A stretch of 64,000 nucleotides of DNA from contig CAMTVW010000002.1 in NCBI GenBank assembly GCA_947085315.1, positions 62,001-126,000 of the forward strand, given 5' to 3'. This DNA is from Rhizorhabdus sp947085315 (lineage in GTDB: Bacteria > Pseudomonadota > Alphaproteobacteria > Sphingomonadales > Sphingomonadaceae). Under the pieces are notes generated by a model that was given only the letters and a program-made list of their open reading frames with translations, was not told the origin of the DNA and searched no databases. Every line of letters starts with the position of its first letter. Within the stretch, counting starts at the first letter, position 1. Shown here in pieces: positions 7,580 through 16,125 of this stretch. A program made the position numbers and the translations under genes.

Positions 7580-10500
7580 TCACCCCACAACCTGTAGCTG
7601 CGGCCGTCCCACCGTCCCGATCCGGGCGCTCACACCGGGCAGCCGCTCGATCCGGGCGACCAGTTCGGCATCGAGCTGGAAATCGCGGCCCAGCAGCAGT
7701 TCGGCGCGGCTGCCGTCGGGCAGGATCGCTTTGAGATACATTTCCCCCCGCCCGCCGCGCTCATCGGCGACCAGCGCCGCCAGCGCCGGGATCGCCGCCA
7801 CGTCGGACGTCTCGACATCGACCCGCAGCCGGATCGACGCCATTGATTCGAAGCTCTGCAACCCGCGTACCGTGACCCTGGGTGTCTCCTCACCCGCGCG
7901 CCAGTCGAGCTCGACGCGGAGGAGCGCGCAGGCCCCTGCCTTCGCCGCCGACTCGAGCTCGCCCGCCGCCATGTCGTCGAAGCAGGTCGCGACGAACTGG
8001 CCGCTCGCGTCCGAGCAGGTCGCCATCATGTAGCGCTTGCCCTTGGCCGAGGTGCGCCAGCGCGCATCTTCGACCAGCGCCGACATGCAGGCGCCGACCC
8101 GTCCGCCGTCGACCGGCGCAGGCAGCGCGCACAGGGCCGCAAAGCTGCGCGCGCCATTGGCGTCGGCGAGATGGCGGACCTGATCGGTCGGGTGCGAGGA
8201 GAAATAGAAGCCGAAGCTCTCCTTCTCGGCTGCCATCCGGTCGGCAAGGGTCCAGTGGACGCCGCGATCGATGCGGATCGGCGCGACATCGCTGGGGCTG
8301 TCGCCGAACAGCCCCCCCTGCCCGCTCTCGCGCTGGTCGGCCGCGCTTGACGCATGCGCCAGGATCGTCTCGGCCGCCGCAAATACGCCCGCGCGCTCGC
8401 CCTCGATCATGTCGAACGCACCGCCGCCGGCGAGACTTTCGAGCTGGCGGCGGTTGATCAGGCGCGGATCGATCCGGTCGGAAAAATCCTCGAGGCTCTT
8501 GAACGGGCCCTTCGCCTTCCGCTCATCGACCAGCTGCTCCATCGCCTTCTCGCCGACGCCCTTGAGCGCGCCGAGCGCATAGCGGACCGCAAGCCCGTCG
8601 CCGCTCGCCTCGACCGAATATTCGGCTTCGCTATGGTTGACGCAGGGGCCCAGGCACTCGACCCCCATACGCCGCATATCGTCGATGAAAATCGCCAGCT
8701 TATCGGTCTGGTGCATGTCGTAGCACATCGACGCGGCATAGAATTCGGCCTTGTGATGGGCCTTCAGCCAGGCGGTGTGATAGGCGATCAGCGCATAGGC
8801 GGCCGCGTGGCTCTTGTTGAAGCCATAGCCCGCGAATTTGTCGATCAGGTCGAACAGCTCGTTGGCCTTGGCCTCGCTGATCGCCTTGTCGGCGCAGCCC
8901 GAGACGAAGCGCGCGCGCTGCGCATCCATCTCGGCCTGGATCTTCTTGCCCATCGCGCGGCGCAGCAGATCGGCCTCACCCAGCGAATAGCCCGCCAGGA
9001 TCTGTGCCGCCTGCATCACCTGTTCCTGATAGACGAAGATGCCGTAGGTTTCGGCCAGGATCGTCTCGAGCAGCGGATGCGGATAGACGATCGGCTCGCG
9101 CCCGTTCTTGCGCGCTCCAAAGGACGGGATATTGTCCATCGGGCCCGGCCGGTAGAGCGATACCAGCGCGATGATATCCTCGAAACAGGTGGGCCGCACC
9201 GCTGCCAGCGTGCGGCGCATGCCTTCCGATTCGAGCTGGAACACGCCGACCGTGTCGCCGCGCTGGAGCAGGGCGTAGACATCGGGATCGTCCCAGGCGA
9301 GCGTGTCGAGTTCGACGTTCACGCCGCGGTTGCTGAGGAACTGGATTGCCTTCTGCAGCACCGACAGCGTCTTCAGACCAAGAAAGTCGAACTTCACCAG
9401 CCCCGCGCCCTCGACATATTTCATGTCGAATTGGGTGACCGGCATGTCCGAGCGCGGATCGCGGTAGAGCGGGACCAGCGCGTCGAGCCGACGATCACCA
9501 ATCACCACGCCCGCCGCGTGGGTCGAACTGTGGCGCGGCAGGCCTTCGAGCTTCATCGCCAGGTCGAGCAGGCGGCGGACGTCCTTGTCGCCCCGATATT
9601 CGCTTGCCAGTTCGGGCACCCCGTTGATCGCGCGTTCGAGCGTCCAGGGGTCGGTCGGATGGTTGGGGATCAGCTTCGCCAATCGGTCAACCTGACCATA
9701 GCTCATCTGCAGCACGCGGCCGGTGTCCTTGAGCACCGCGCGCGCCTTGAGCTTTCCGAAGGTGATGATCTGCGCGACCTGATCGCGGCCATATTTCTGC
9801 TGGACGTAGCGGATCACCTCGCCACGCCTTGTTTCGCAAAAGTCGATGTCGAAGTCGGGCATCGACACGCGTTCGGGATTAAGGAAGCGTTCGAAGAGCA
9901 GGCCAAGCCGCAGCGGATCGAGATCGGTGATCGTCAGCGACCAGGCGACGACCGAACCCGCACCCGAACCGCGTCCCGGCCCGACCGGAATATCATGATC
10001 CTTCGCCCATTTGATGAAGTCGGCAACGATCAGGAAATAGCCCGGAAACCCCATGTTGATGATGATTTCGGTCTCGAAGGCGAGCCGATCGAAATAGGCC
10101 GCGCGCTGATCCGGATCGGTGATGGCGAGCTTCGCCAGCCGTGCCTCCAGCCCTTCGCGCGCATCGCGGCGCAGCGCTTCGGCCTCGGCATCGCGATCGC
10201 CCGCGAGGCTGGGCAGGATCGGCTTGCGATAGGGCGCGGCGAAGGCGCAGCGCTGGGCGACGACGAGGCTGTTGGCGAGCGCCTCGGGCACATCCTCGAA
10301 CAGCCGCGCCATCTCGGCGGCGGGCTTGATCCACAGGTCGGGCGACGAGCGCGGGCGTTCGACCGTGTCGACATAGGAGGAGCTGGCGATGCACAGCATC
10401 GCATCATGCGCGGCGTGGAATTCGGGCTCGGCGTAACAGGCCGGGTTGGTCGCGACCAGCGGCAGATCGCGCGCATAAGCGAGGTCGATCAGCGCCTCCT

Positions 10501-11047
10501 CCGCACGCTCCTCGACGCCTTCGCCGCGCCGGACCAGTTCGACATAGAGCCGGCCGGGAAACAGCGCCTGCAGCGCATCGGCATAAGCGTCCGCCGCAGC
10601 AACCTGCTGATCGGCGAGCAGCCGGGTGAGCGCTCCGTCGCCGCCGCCGGTCAGCGCGATCAACCCGTCGGTGCGCCCTTCGAGCATCGCCATCGGGACA
10701 TGTGCTTCCTCATGCACCGGCCGTTCGAGATGCGCCGCCGACACCAGCGCGCACAGATTGTCATAGCCGGTCGCATCCTGCGCATAGAGCGCGAGCCAGT
10801 CGACGATGAGCTGATCGACGCCGGGCCGCCGGACCGCGAGCAACGTGCCGATGATCGGCTGGACCCCGTCCTTCTTGGCGGCGTCAGAAAAGGCCATCAC
10901 CGCGTAGAGGCCGTTGCGATCGGTCAGGGCAATCGCCGGAAAGCCAAGCTTCTTCGCCTGCTTCGCGATCGCCTTCGGCTCGATCGCGCCTTCGAGCATC
11001 GTGTAGGCGGAGAAAATCCGCAGGGGCACGAAGGGTTGATAGGCCAT
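7580..11047 (-). CDS. dnaE: DNA polymerase III subunit alpha (replicative, DnaE1 type)
   Basis: Catalytic subunit of the replicative polymerase, 1155 residues. Order: PHP domain (about 1-280), C-family polymerase core with the catalytic aspartates in PDFDIDFC (about residues 396-403) and the GPGRGSGAGSVVAWSL motif just before it, the FGYGFNKSHAAAYA-like palm/fingers segment (AGYGFNKSHAAAYALIA), then helix-hairpin-helix and OB-fold regions. The PHP domain opens FVPLRIFSAYTMLEG, lacking the HxH metal pair of active PHP domains, so it is probably not an active nuclease. The full-length form and absence of imuA/imuB beside it argue for DnaE1 rather than DnaE2. Confidence 0.95.
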   Translation of the reverse strand: MAYQPFVPLRIFSAYTMLEGAIEPKAIAKQAKKLGFPAIALTDRNGLYAVMAFSDAAKKDGVQPIIGTLLAVRRPGVDQLIVDWLALYAQDATGYDNLCALVSAAHLERPVHEEAHVPMAMLEGRTDGLIALTGGGDGALTRLLADQQVAAADAYADALQALFPGRLYVELVRRGEGVEERAEEALIDLAYARDLPLVATNPACYAEPEFHAAHDAMLCIASSSYVDTVERPRSSPDLWIKPAAEMARLFEDVPEALANSLVVAQRCAFAAPYRKPILPSLAGDRDAEAEALRRDAREGLEARLAKLAITDPDQRAAYFDRLAFETEIIINMGFPGYFLIVADFIKWAKDHDIPVGPGRGSGAGSVVAWSLTITDLDPLRLGLLFERFLNPERVSMPDFDIDFCETRRGEVIRYVQQKYGRDQVAQIITFGKLKARAVLKDTGRVLQMSYGQVDRLAKLIPNHPTDPWTLERAINGVPELASEYRGDKDVRRLLDLAMKLEGLPRHSSTHAAGVVIGDRRLDALVPLYRDPRSDMPVTQFDMKYVEGAGLVKFDFLGLKTLSVLQKAIQFLSNRGVNVELDTLAWDDPDVYALLQRGDTVGVFQLESEGMRRTLAAVRPTCFEDIIALVSLYRPGPMDNIPSFGARKNGREPIVYPHPLLETILAETYGIFVYQEQVMQAAQILAGYSLGEADLLRRAMGKKIQAEMDAQRARFVSGCADKAISEAKANELFDLIDKFAGYGFNKSHAAAYALIAYHTAWLKAHHKAEFYAASMCYDMHQTDKLAIFIDDMRRMGVECLGPCVNHSEAEYSVEASGDGLAVRYALGALKGVGEKAMEQLVDERKAKGPFKSLEDFSDRIDPRLINRRQLESLAGGGAFDMIEGERAGVFAAAETILAHASSAADQRESGQGGLFGDSPSDVAPIRIDRGVHWTLADRMAAEKESFGFYFSSHPTDQVRHLADANGARSFAALCALPAPVDGGRVGACMSALVEDARWRTSAKGKRYMMATCSDASGQFVATCFDDMAAGELESAAKAGACALLRVELDWRAGEETPRVTVRGLQSFESMASIRLRVDVETSDVAAIPALAALVADERGGRGEMYLKAILPDGSRAELLLGRDFQLDAELVARIERLPGVSARIGTVGRPQLQVVG

Positions 11048-11120
11048 GCGGGCAATCTAGGACGACCGTGCGGATTCGCTAGTCGAAAGCATCGATTATC
11101 CACAGACGAGTTTGCCGTCG

Positions 11121-11201
11121 CCCCGGCGGAGGCCGGGGCCGCCAAAGGATTTGCCTCAACCATGCAGCAGGAGCCGCTGGCGGCCCCGGCCTCCGCCGGG
11201 G
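11121..11201 (+). repeat. pair of inverted palindromic units (CCCCGGC type)
   Basis: Eighteen-base units at 11121-11138 and 11184-11201 are exact reverse complements: each is CCCCGG(C)..CCGGGG with a central GGAG or CTCC. They sit in the 166-base gap upstream of dnaE and downstream of the TadE gene. The unit also extends into a GCCGCC tail on each side. Confidence 0.75.
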
Positions 11202-11213
11202 CGGCGAAGCTGC

Positions 11214-11621
11214 TCAACTCGCCGTTGGGAAGCAGCTTTCGGTGTTCATCGTCGCGAGCGTGCTGGGCAGCAGCTTCGTCGTCGCGCCCTGATAGCTGCT
11301 GGAGATCACCACCTTGGTCATCCCGGCGACCGACGAGCAGGTCTGGGCGGAGGTCAGCGTTACCGCCGCCGCCGTGAGCGGGATGCCCGATGCCGCAGCG
11401 CGTGCGACGGCGTAGCTCTGCACCTGTGCCGCGCTGGTGCAGCCGGTCGCGCCGAGCGCCGCACAGCGCGCGCTGCTGGTCGCGACCTCCTGGAGCGTCT
11501 GGTAGGTCCAGGTCATCCGCGCGCCGTCGATGATCAGGAACATGAACATCAGAAAGGTGGGCGCGACGAGTGCGAACTCGACCGCCGTCACGCCCCTGAT
11601 GTCGCCGAACAGCCGCCTCAT
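11214..11621 (-). CDS. TadE-like pseudopilin
   Basis: Protein of 135 residues with the TadE signature at its N-terminus: short basic leader, then RGVTAVEFALVAPTFLMFMF, with the Glu of the processed pilin-like helix. The rest is a small soluble domain with a Cys pair (CAALGATGCTS) and a third and fourth Cys near the end. It is last of three genes overlapping by ATGA (14025 to 11214), so they are translated together. No tad assembly ATPase or prepilin peptidase is in the window. Confidence 0.8.
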   Translation of the reverse strand: MRRLFGDIRGVTAVEFALVAPTFLMFMFLIIDGARMTWTYQTLQEVATSSARCAALGATGCTSAAQVQSYAVARAAASGIPLTAAAVTLTSAQTCSSVAGMTKVVISSSYQGATTKLLPSTLATMNTESCFPTAS

Positions 11622-12127
11622 TCGAGCCGCACCACGGCGCTACGCGTCTGGACCATGTTGCCACCCAGCATTGCTGCGGGAACGAGCATCGTGCTCGCGG
11701 TCGAGACCGCGCGGATATCCATATAATAGCCGGCGAGGCTGCCGTCGGCGCAGACGGCGTTCGCCGCCGCGACGGTATAGGTCGGCGTCGGGGTGGAGCC
11801 GCTCACGCACGCATAGGTGCGCGAACTGTTGACGCAGTTGTTCGTGCCGCCATTGCATCCGACCGTCACCACCGGCGCGGTGGCGAGCTTTGCCGCCGCG
11901 GCGACATAGGTGCCGACGGTCGCCTGATTGACGCTGGCGCGCGAACTGAACGCGATGATCGCCCCCTGCTCGACCGCGCTGTCGAGCCGCAGCCGCTGCT
12001 GGTACCACATGCCGATATCGAGCCCGGCGGTCATCACGAAGAAGAACAGCACCGACAGCAGCGCGAATTCGATCGTCGCGACGCCGCGTTTTTCGCGGCG
12101 CAGCCGGGCAAGCAGCTGACCTGTCAT
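11618..12127 (-). CDS. TadE/TadG-like pseudopilin
   Basis: Protein of 169 residues that starts MTGQLLARLRREKRGVATIE and continues into a hydrophobic helix (FALLSVLFFFVMTAGL), the TadE-like arrangement. The body contains four Cys in pairs (GCNGG, NCVN, YACVSG, AVCADG) that could be oxidised outside the membrane. Its ATG overlaps the TGA of the large TadG-like gene and its stop overlaps the next TadE start, so expression is coupled. Confidence 0.78.
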   Translation of the reverse strand: MTGQLLARLRREKRGVATIEFALLSVLFFFVMTAGLDIGMWYQQRLRLDSAVEQGAIIAFSSRASVNQATVGTYVAAAAKLATAPVVTVGCNGGTNNCVNSSRTYACVSGSTPTPTYTVAAANAVCADGSLAGYYMDIRAVSTASTMLVPAAMLGGNMVQTRSAVVRLE

Positions 12128-14025
12128 TTGAACAGCGCCACGCTGGCGACGGGCCCCGATGCGCCCGACAGGCTTGTGCAGGACCCCGTCGAGGCGGTCC
12201 CCCCGCCCGATAAGGTGAGCCGGTTGAGGATCATCATCATGCACGCGCTGCCATTGGCGGAGATCGAGCCGCCGCCGCTGATCGTCATGTTCGATTTGGG
12301 CGCATAGATCAGACCGGCATAGCGATTGGCCGAACCGCCGCCGATCGTGGTGGCCGCCGTGCTCTTGGTGGCGATCAAGATTCCCGGCACGCCATAGCTC
12401 GACAGCGAATTGGGCGCCGCGAGATCGAGCGAAGTTCCGCCCGAGAGGGTGAAGGTGCCGCTGAGCGCGAAGGTCACGTCGCTGCCGGTCATCGTGCCGC
12501 CGGTATTGTTCGTGAAGTTGCCCGCGATGATGTAATTGCCCGACCCGAAGACCGAGCTTCCGTTGAGGCTGAGACTGCCGTCGATGACGTGGGTCGCGGC
12601 CTTGGGGAAGGCGATCGTGCTGCCACCGCTCGACAGGATGGCACCGTTGGCGTTGAAGGTGCCGGCCGCCACGGTCGGCGTCGAGCAATTGGTGCCGCTG
12701 GCGGCTGTGAAGCACAGTTTGCTGCCGCCACCGATGCTGATCGCGGTGCCGCTGCCGTTGTTGCCGATCGTGACAGTGTTGCCCACGCCGATATTGGCGA
12801 AGATATAGCTGCCGCCGTCCATCGTGATCGCACCGCCGACGACGAGATTGCCGGTGCCGATGTTCAGCGTCCGGCCCCCCGTCACGACGAGCGAGCCGAA
12901 GCTGTGATTGCCATTGCCGATCGTGATGACGCTGCCGCTATTGAAACCGAAGGTGCCGCTGACCGTCAGATCGCCGTCCCCGATCGTCATGCCGTTGCCG
13001 CTCATGTTCAGATTGGCGATCCTGATCGTGGAGCCGCTGGCGAAGTTCATCGAGCACCCCCCCGAAATGGTGACGTTGCGGAGGTTCCAGTTGCCCGCCG
13101 GGATGTTGTACTGACAGGAATAGGCGGCGGTCTGGTAGATGTGCGGAACGCCGGTCGAGGGTACATAGCCCGTGGTCCAATCCTCCGTGCTGCTGTTTGT
13201 CAGCGTCGCCGGCAGGACCTGGGGGTTCGTGCAGGTCGTGTTGCCATCGGGATAGTCGGGATCGGTCGTGGGAACGACCCGGTTGACCTGACAGAGCAGG
13301 TTCTTGAGCGTGGGATCTGAGCTCATCCAATCGGCCGCGGCGCTCGCCTTGTTCGCGAAGATGTTGTTGGCGGTGGGCGAGGTGGTGATGCCGCTGCCCG
13401 GATTGACCACCGCGCCGCCAGCATTGACCTGCTTGGCGGCGATGGTGGTGCCCCAAGGCACGTCCACGCGACCATTGGTGTTGATCGAGCAGCCAGGCGC
13501 GCTGATGGCGACGCCGCCCGACAGGACAATACCTGTGGCGGCATTGGTGTCGAGGGTGGCGATACAGGGGGGCGCGACGGTTGCCGTCGTGCTGATCGTC
13601 GCCGACCCGACCGCGCTCACGTCATAGCTCAGCGCCGAGGTGAAGACGCGGCCAAGCGCGAGTGGGACCGCCGTGGTGACCGTCACCTGGACGAGCTGCC
13701 TGGCGGTCGCGGCATCGGTGACAAGCTGGACGTCGGCAGCGCTGGCGGAAAGGCCCTGCGCCACAACCACGGCCCTGGCAGTCGCGGTCATCTGGCTGGT
13801 GCTGCTGTTGACGTTATAGGCGAGCGCTCCCGCGAGCGCCGCCGAATCCGCGATCCGCTGATTGGCGACATCGGCCGCATAGCCGCGCGTCGCCTCGACC
13901 GCGAATGCGCCCATGCCGACGATCGTGGTCAGCGACAGCGCGCCGATCACCGCCACCGCCCCGCGCGTGTTATGCGCGAGACGGTCGAGAAATGCCGACA
14001 GCGAGGAAATCCGGGCCCGGTGCAT
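12124..14025 (-). CDS. TadG-like protein with long repetitive Gly/Ser/Asn-rich region
   Basis: Protein of 633 residues. The N-terminal 150 residues are typical of TadG-like Flp-pilus proteins: RGAVAVIGALSLTTIVGMGA helix, then RGYAADVANQRIADSAALAGA. From about residue 155 on, it becomes a long array of short beta-rich units such as TIGDGDLTVSGTFGF, NIGTGNLVVGGAITMDGG and SIGGGSKL, which look like a right-handed beta-helix or adhesin stalk. Six or more Cys occur in the outer part. Probably membrane-anchored and surface-facing. Classical TadG proteins carry a vWA or smaller domain instead, so the outer part is unusual. Confidence 0.7.
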   Translation of the reverse strand: MHRARISSLSAFLDRLAHNTRGAVAVIGALSLTTIVGMGAFAVEATRGYAADVANQRIADSAALAGALAYNVNSSTSQMTATARAVVVAQGLSASAADVQLVTDAATARQLVQVTVTTAVPLALGRVFTSALSYDVSAVGSATISTTATVAPPCIATLDTNAATGIVLSGGVAISAPGCSINTNGRVDVPWGTTIAAKQVNAGGAVVNPGSGITTSPTANNIFANKASAAADWMSSDPTLKNLLCQVNRVVPTTDPDYPDGNTTCTNPQVLPATLTNSSTEDWTTGYVPSTGVPHIYQTAAYSCQYNIPAGNWNLRNVTISGGCSMNFASGSTIRIANLNMSGNGMTIGDGDLTVSGTFGFNSGSVITIGNGNHSFGSLVVTGGRTLNIGTGNLVVGGAITMDGGSYIFANIGVGNTVTIGNNGSGTAISIGGGSKLCFTAASGTNCSTPTVAAGTFNANGAILSSGGSTIAFPKAATHVIDGSLSLNGSSVFGSGNYIIAGNFTNNTGGTMTGSDVTFALSGTFTLSGGTSLDLAAPNSLSSYGVPGILIATKSTAATTIGGGSANRYAGLIYAPKSNMTISGGGSISANGSACMMMILNRLTLSGGGTASTGSCTSLSGASGPVASVALFK

Positions 14026-14089
14026 CCCGCCGCACTAGGCGAAAATGCTTAACGTCCCGCCCAGCAACAGGGTTAACGCGGTGATAGGC

Positions 14090-14761
14090 TTAGTTAAGAT
14101 GCCCGTCGTGCAGCCGCACCACGCGGTCCATCCTGGCCGCCAGCCGCTCATTATGGGTCGCGACCAGCGCCGCCGAGCCTTCGTGCCGCACCAGCCGCAG
14201 GAATTCCGCGAAAACGATGTCGGCGGTCGCCTCGTCGAGATTGCCGGTCGGTTCGTCGGCGAGCACCAGCGCGGGGCGATTGGCGAGCGCGCGCGCCACC
14301 GCGACCCTCTGCTGTTCGCCCCCCGAAAGCTGCGAAGGCCGGTGGCTGAGCCGCTGGGCCAGGCCAAGCGAACCGAGCAGGCTTTCGGCGCGGTCGCGCG
14401 CCGGAGCCATCTCCTGCCCGTGGATCAGCTGGGGCAGCACGACATTCTCAATCGCGGTGAAATCGGGCAGCAGGTGATGGAACTGATAGACGAAGCCGAG
14501 CCGTTCGCGACGGATGCGGGTGCGGCCGAACGCATCGGCCTTGGCCGCCTCCTCACCCGCGATCCGGATCGATCCCTCAAACCCGCCCTCGAGCAGGCCG
14601 ACCGCCTGCAGCAGGGTCGACTTGCCCGAGCCCGAGGGGCCGAGCAGTGCGACGATTTCACCCGGCGCGATCGCGAGATCGACCTGCCGCAGCACATGGA
14701 TCGCGACATCGGCCTGATGGAAGGTGCGGCTGAGCCCGCGTACCTCCAATATGTTACTCAT
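14090..14761 (-). CDS. lolD: lipoprotein-releasing ABC transporter, ATPase LolD
   Basis: Cytoplasmic ATPase of the Lol system, which extracts lipoproteins from the inner membrane for transfer to LolA. At 223 residues it has Walker A GPSGSGKSTLL (about 39-49), Q-loop region VYQFHHLLPDF, signature LSGGEQQRVAVARAL and Walker B LVLADEPTGNLDE. It overlaps the permease gene by 8 bases, the usual coupled arrangement. Confidence 0.93.
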   Translation of the reverse strand: MSNILEVRGLSRTFHQADVAIHVLRQVDLAIAPGEIVALLGPSGSGKSTLLQAVGLLEGGFEGSIRIAGEEAAKADAFGRTRIRRERLGFVYQFHHLLPDFTAIENVVLPQLIHGQEMAPARDRAESLLGSLGLAQRLSHRPSQLSGGEQQRVAVARALANRPALVLADEPTGNLDEATADIVFAEFLRLVRHEGSAALVATHNERLAARMDRVVRLHDGHLN

Positions 14762-16004
14762 AGCGCAGCACCTCGACCGGATCGGTGCTCGCCGCCTTCC
14801 ACGCCGGGTAGAGCGTCGAGAGGAAGCTGAAGCCCAGCGCCATCGCGACGATCGCGCCGACCTCGACCGGATCGCTCTTGGCGGGCAGCTCGGTCAGGAA
14901 GCGGATCGAGGGGTCCCAGAGATTCTGGCCGGTCACCAGCTGGACGAAGTTCACCACCGCCTGGCGGTAGAAGAGGAAGATCGAGCCGAGCGCGATGCCG
15001 GCGCCGGTGCCGAGCAGGCCGATCACCGTGCCGACCGTCATGAATATCTTCATCAGCCCGCCGCGCGACGCGCCCATCGTCCGCAGGATCGCGATGTCGC
15101 GCCGCTTGGCGCGCACCAGCATGATCAGCGAGGAGAGGATGTTGAACACCGCGACAAGGATGATCAGCGACAGCACGATGAACATCGCCACCCGTTCGAC
15201 CGCGAGCGCCTCGAACAGCGTGGCGTTGAGGTCACGCCAGTCGCGAATGTCGCCCTGCATCGCGATCTTCGGCTTGAGCGGCGCCAGGATTTCGCCGACC
15301 CGATCGGCGTCGACGGTATCGATCTCGATCATGCCGACCGCGTCGCCGAGCATCAGCAGGGTCTGCGCGTCGGACATCGGCATCACCACGAACGCCTTGT
15401 CATAATCATAGATGCCGACCTCGAAGATCGCCGCGACCTGATAGGCGACGATGCGCGGCACCGTGCCGAACGGGGTGCTCTGCCCCTGCGGGCTGATCAG
15501 GCTGATCTCGCTGCCCAGGTCGGCGCCAAGCTGTTCGGCGAGCCGCGCGCCGATCGCGACCCGGTTCGACCCCGGCGCGAGCGCGCCGAGCGATCCGCGC
15601 ACCACCTTGTCGCGGATCACCGCATTGGTGCGGATGTCCTCGATCGTCATGCCGCGCACCAGCACGCCTTCGACGCGCCCGCCATAGCTCGCCATCAGCG
15701 GCTGTTCGATCAGCGGCGTCGCCGACGTCACCCCCGGCAACTTGCGCGCCTCGCCCGCGATGCGGCGCCAGTCGGGCAGCTTGCCGTCATAGCCCTGCAC
15801 CACGGCATGGCCGTTGAGCCCGACGATCTTGTCGAACAGCTCCGCGCGGAAGCCGTTCATCACGCTCATCACCACGATCAGCGCGGCGACGCCGAGCGCG
15901 ACCGCCACCAGGCTGATCGAGGCGACGAGAAAGATGAACGCCTCACCCTTGCCCGGCAGCAGGTAGCGCTTCGCGATCATGCGTTCGTAGCGGTTCAGCA
16001 GCAT
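14754..16004 (-). CDS. lolC: lipoprotein-releasing ABC transporter permease (LolC/LolE type)
   Basis: Inner-membrane permease of 416 residues with the family layout: one N-terminal transmembrane helix (after RYLLPGKGEAFIFLVASISL), a large periplasmic domain, and three C-terminal helices of the FtsX type. The VMNGFRAEL and DWRDLNATLFEAL segments are typical. Only one permease gene is present beside lolD, so it probably works as a homodimer (sometimes called LolF) rather than a LolC/LolE pair. Confidence 0.9.
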   Translation of the reverse strand: MLLNRYERMIAKRYLLPGKGEAFIFLVASISLVAVALGVAALIVVMSVMNGFRAELFDKIVGLNGHAVVQGYDGKLPDWRRIAGEARKLPGVTSATPLIEQPLMASYGGRVEGVLVRGMTIEDIRTNAVIRDKVVRGSLGALAPGSNRVAIGARLAEQLGADLGSEISLISPQGQSTPFGTVPRIVAYQVAAIFEVGIYDYDKAFVVMPMSDAQTLLMLGDAVGMIEIDTVDADRVGEILAPLKPKIAMQGDIRDWRDLNATLFEALAVERVAMFIVLSLIILVAVFNILSSLIMLVRAKRRDIAILRTMGASRGGLMKIFMTVGTVIGLLGTGAGIALGSIFLFYRQAVVNFVQLVTGQNLWDPSIRFLTELPAKSDPVEVGAIVAMALGFSFLSTLYPAWKAASTDPVEVLRYE

Positions 16005-16020
16005 GACGGCCCCGGCAGGC

Positions 16021-16113
16021 CGTCATCCCGGCGAAGGCCGGGATCTCGGGCGGCAGGGACGGAGTTGGGCTCGCGAGCCTCTCCTGAGACCCCGGCCTTC
16101 GCCGGGGTGACGA
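16021..16113 (+). repeat. pair of inverted palindromic units (TCATCCCGGC type)
   Basis: A unit beginning CGTCATCCCGGCGAAGGC at 16021 and a near-complementary unit beginning GAGACCCCGGCCTTCGCC at 16086 face each other across about 38 bases between lolC and proS. They differ from perfect complementarity at a few positions. Same architecture as the pair at 18107-18195. Confidence 0.7.
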
Positions 16114-16125
16114 AATACGGAGGCT

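Noticed and set aside
8354..11377. Open frame of about 1000 codons on the plus strand
   Set aside because: It lies antisense to dnaE; composition is His/Arg/Asp/Ala-rich without motifs, the usual shadow of a GC-rich gene.
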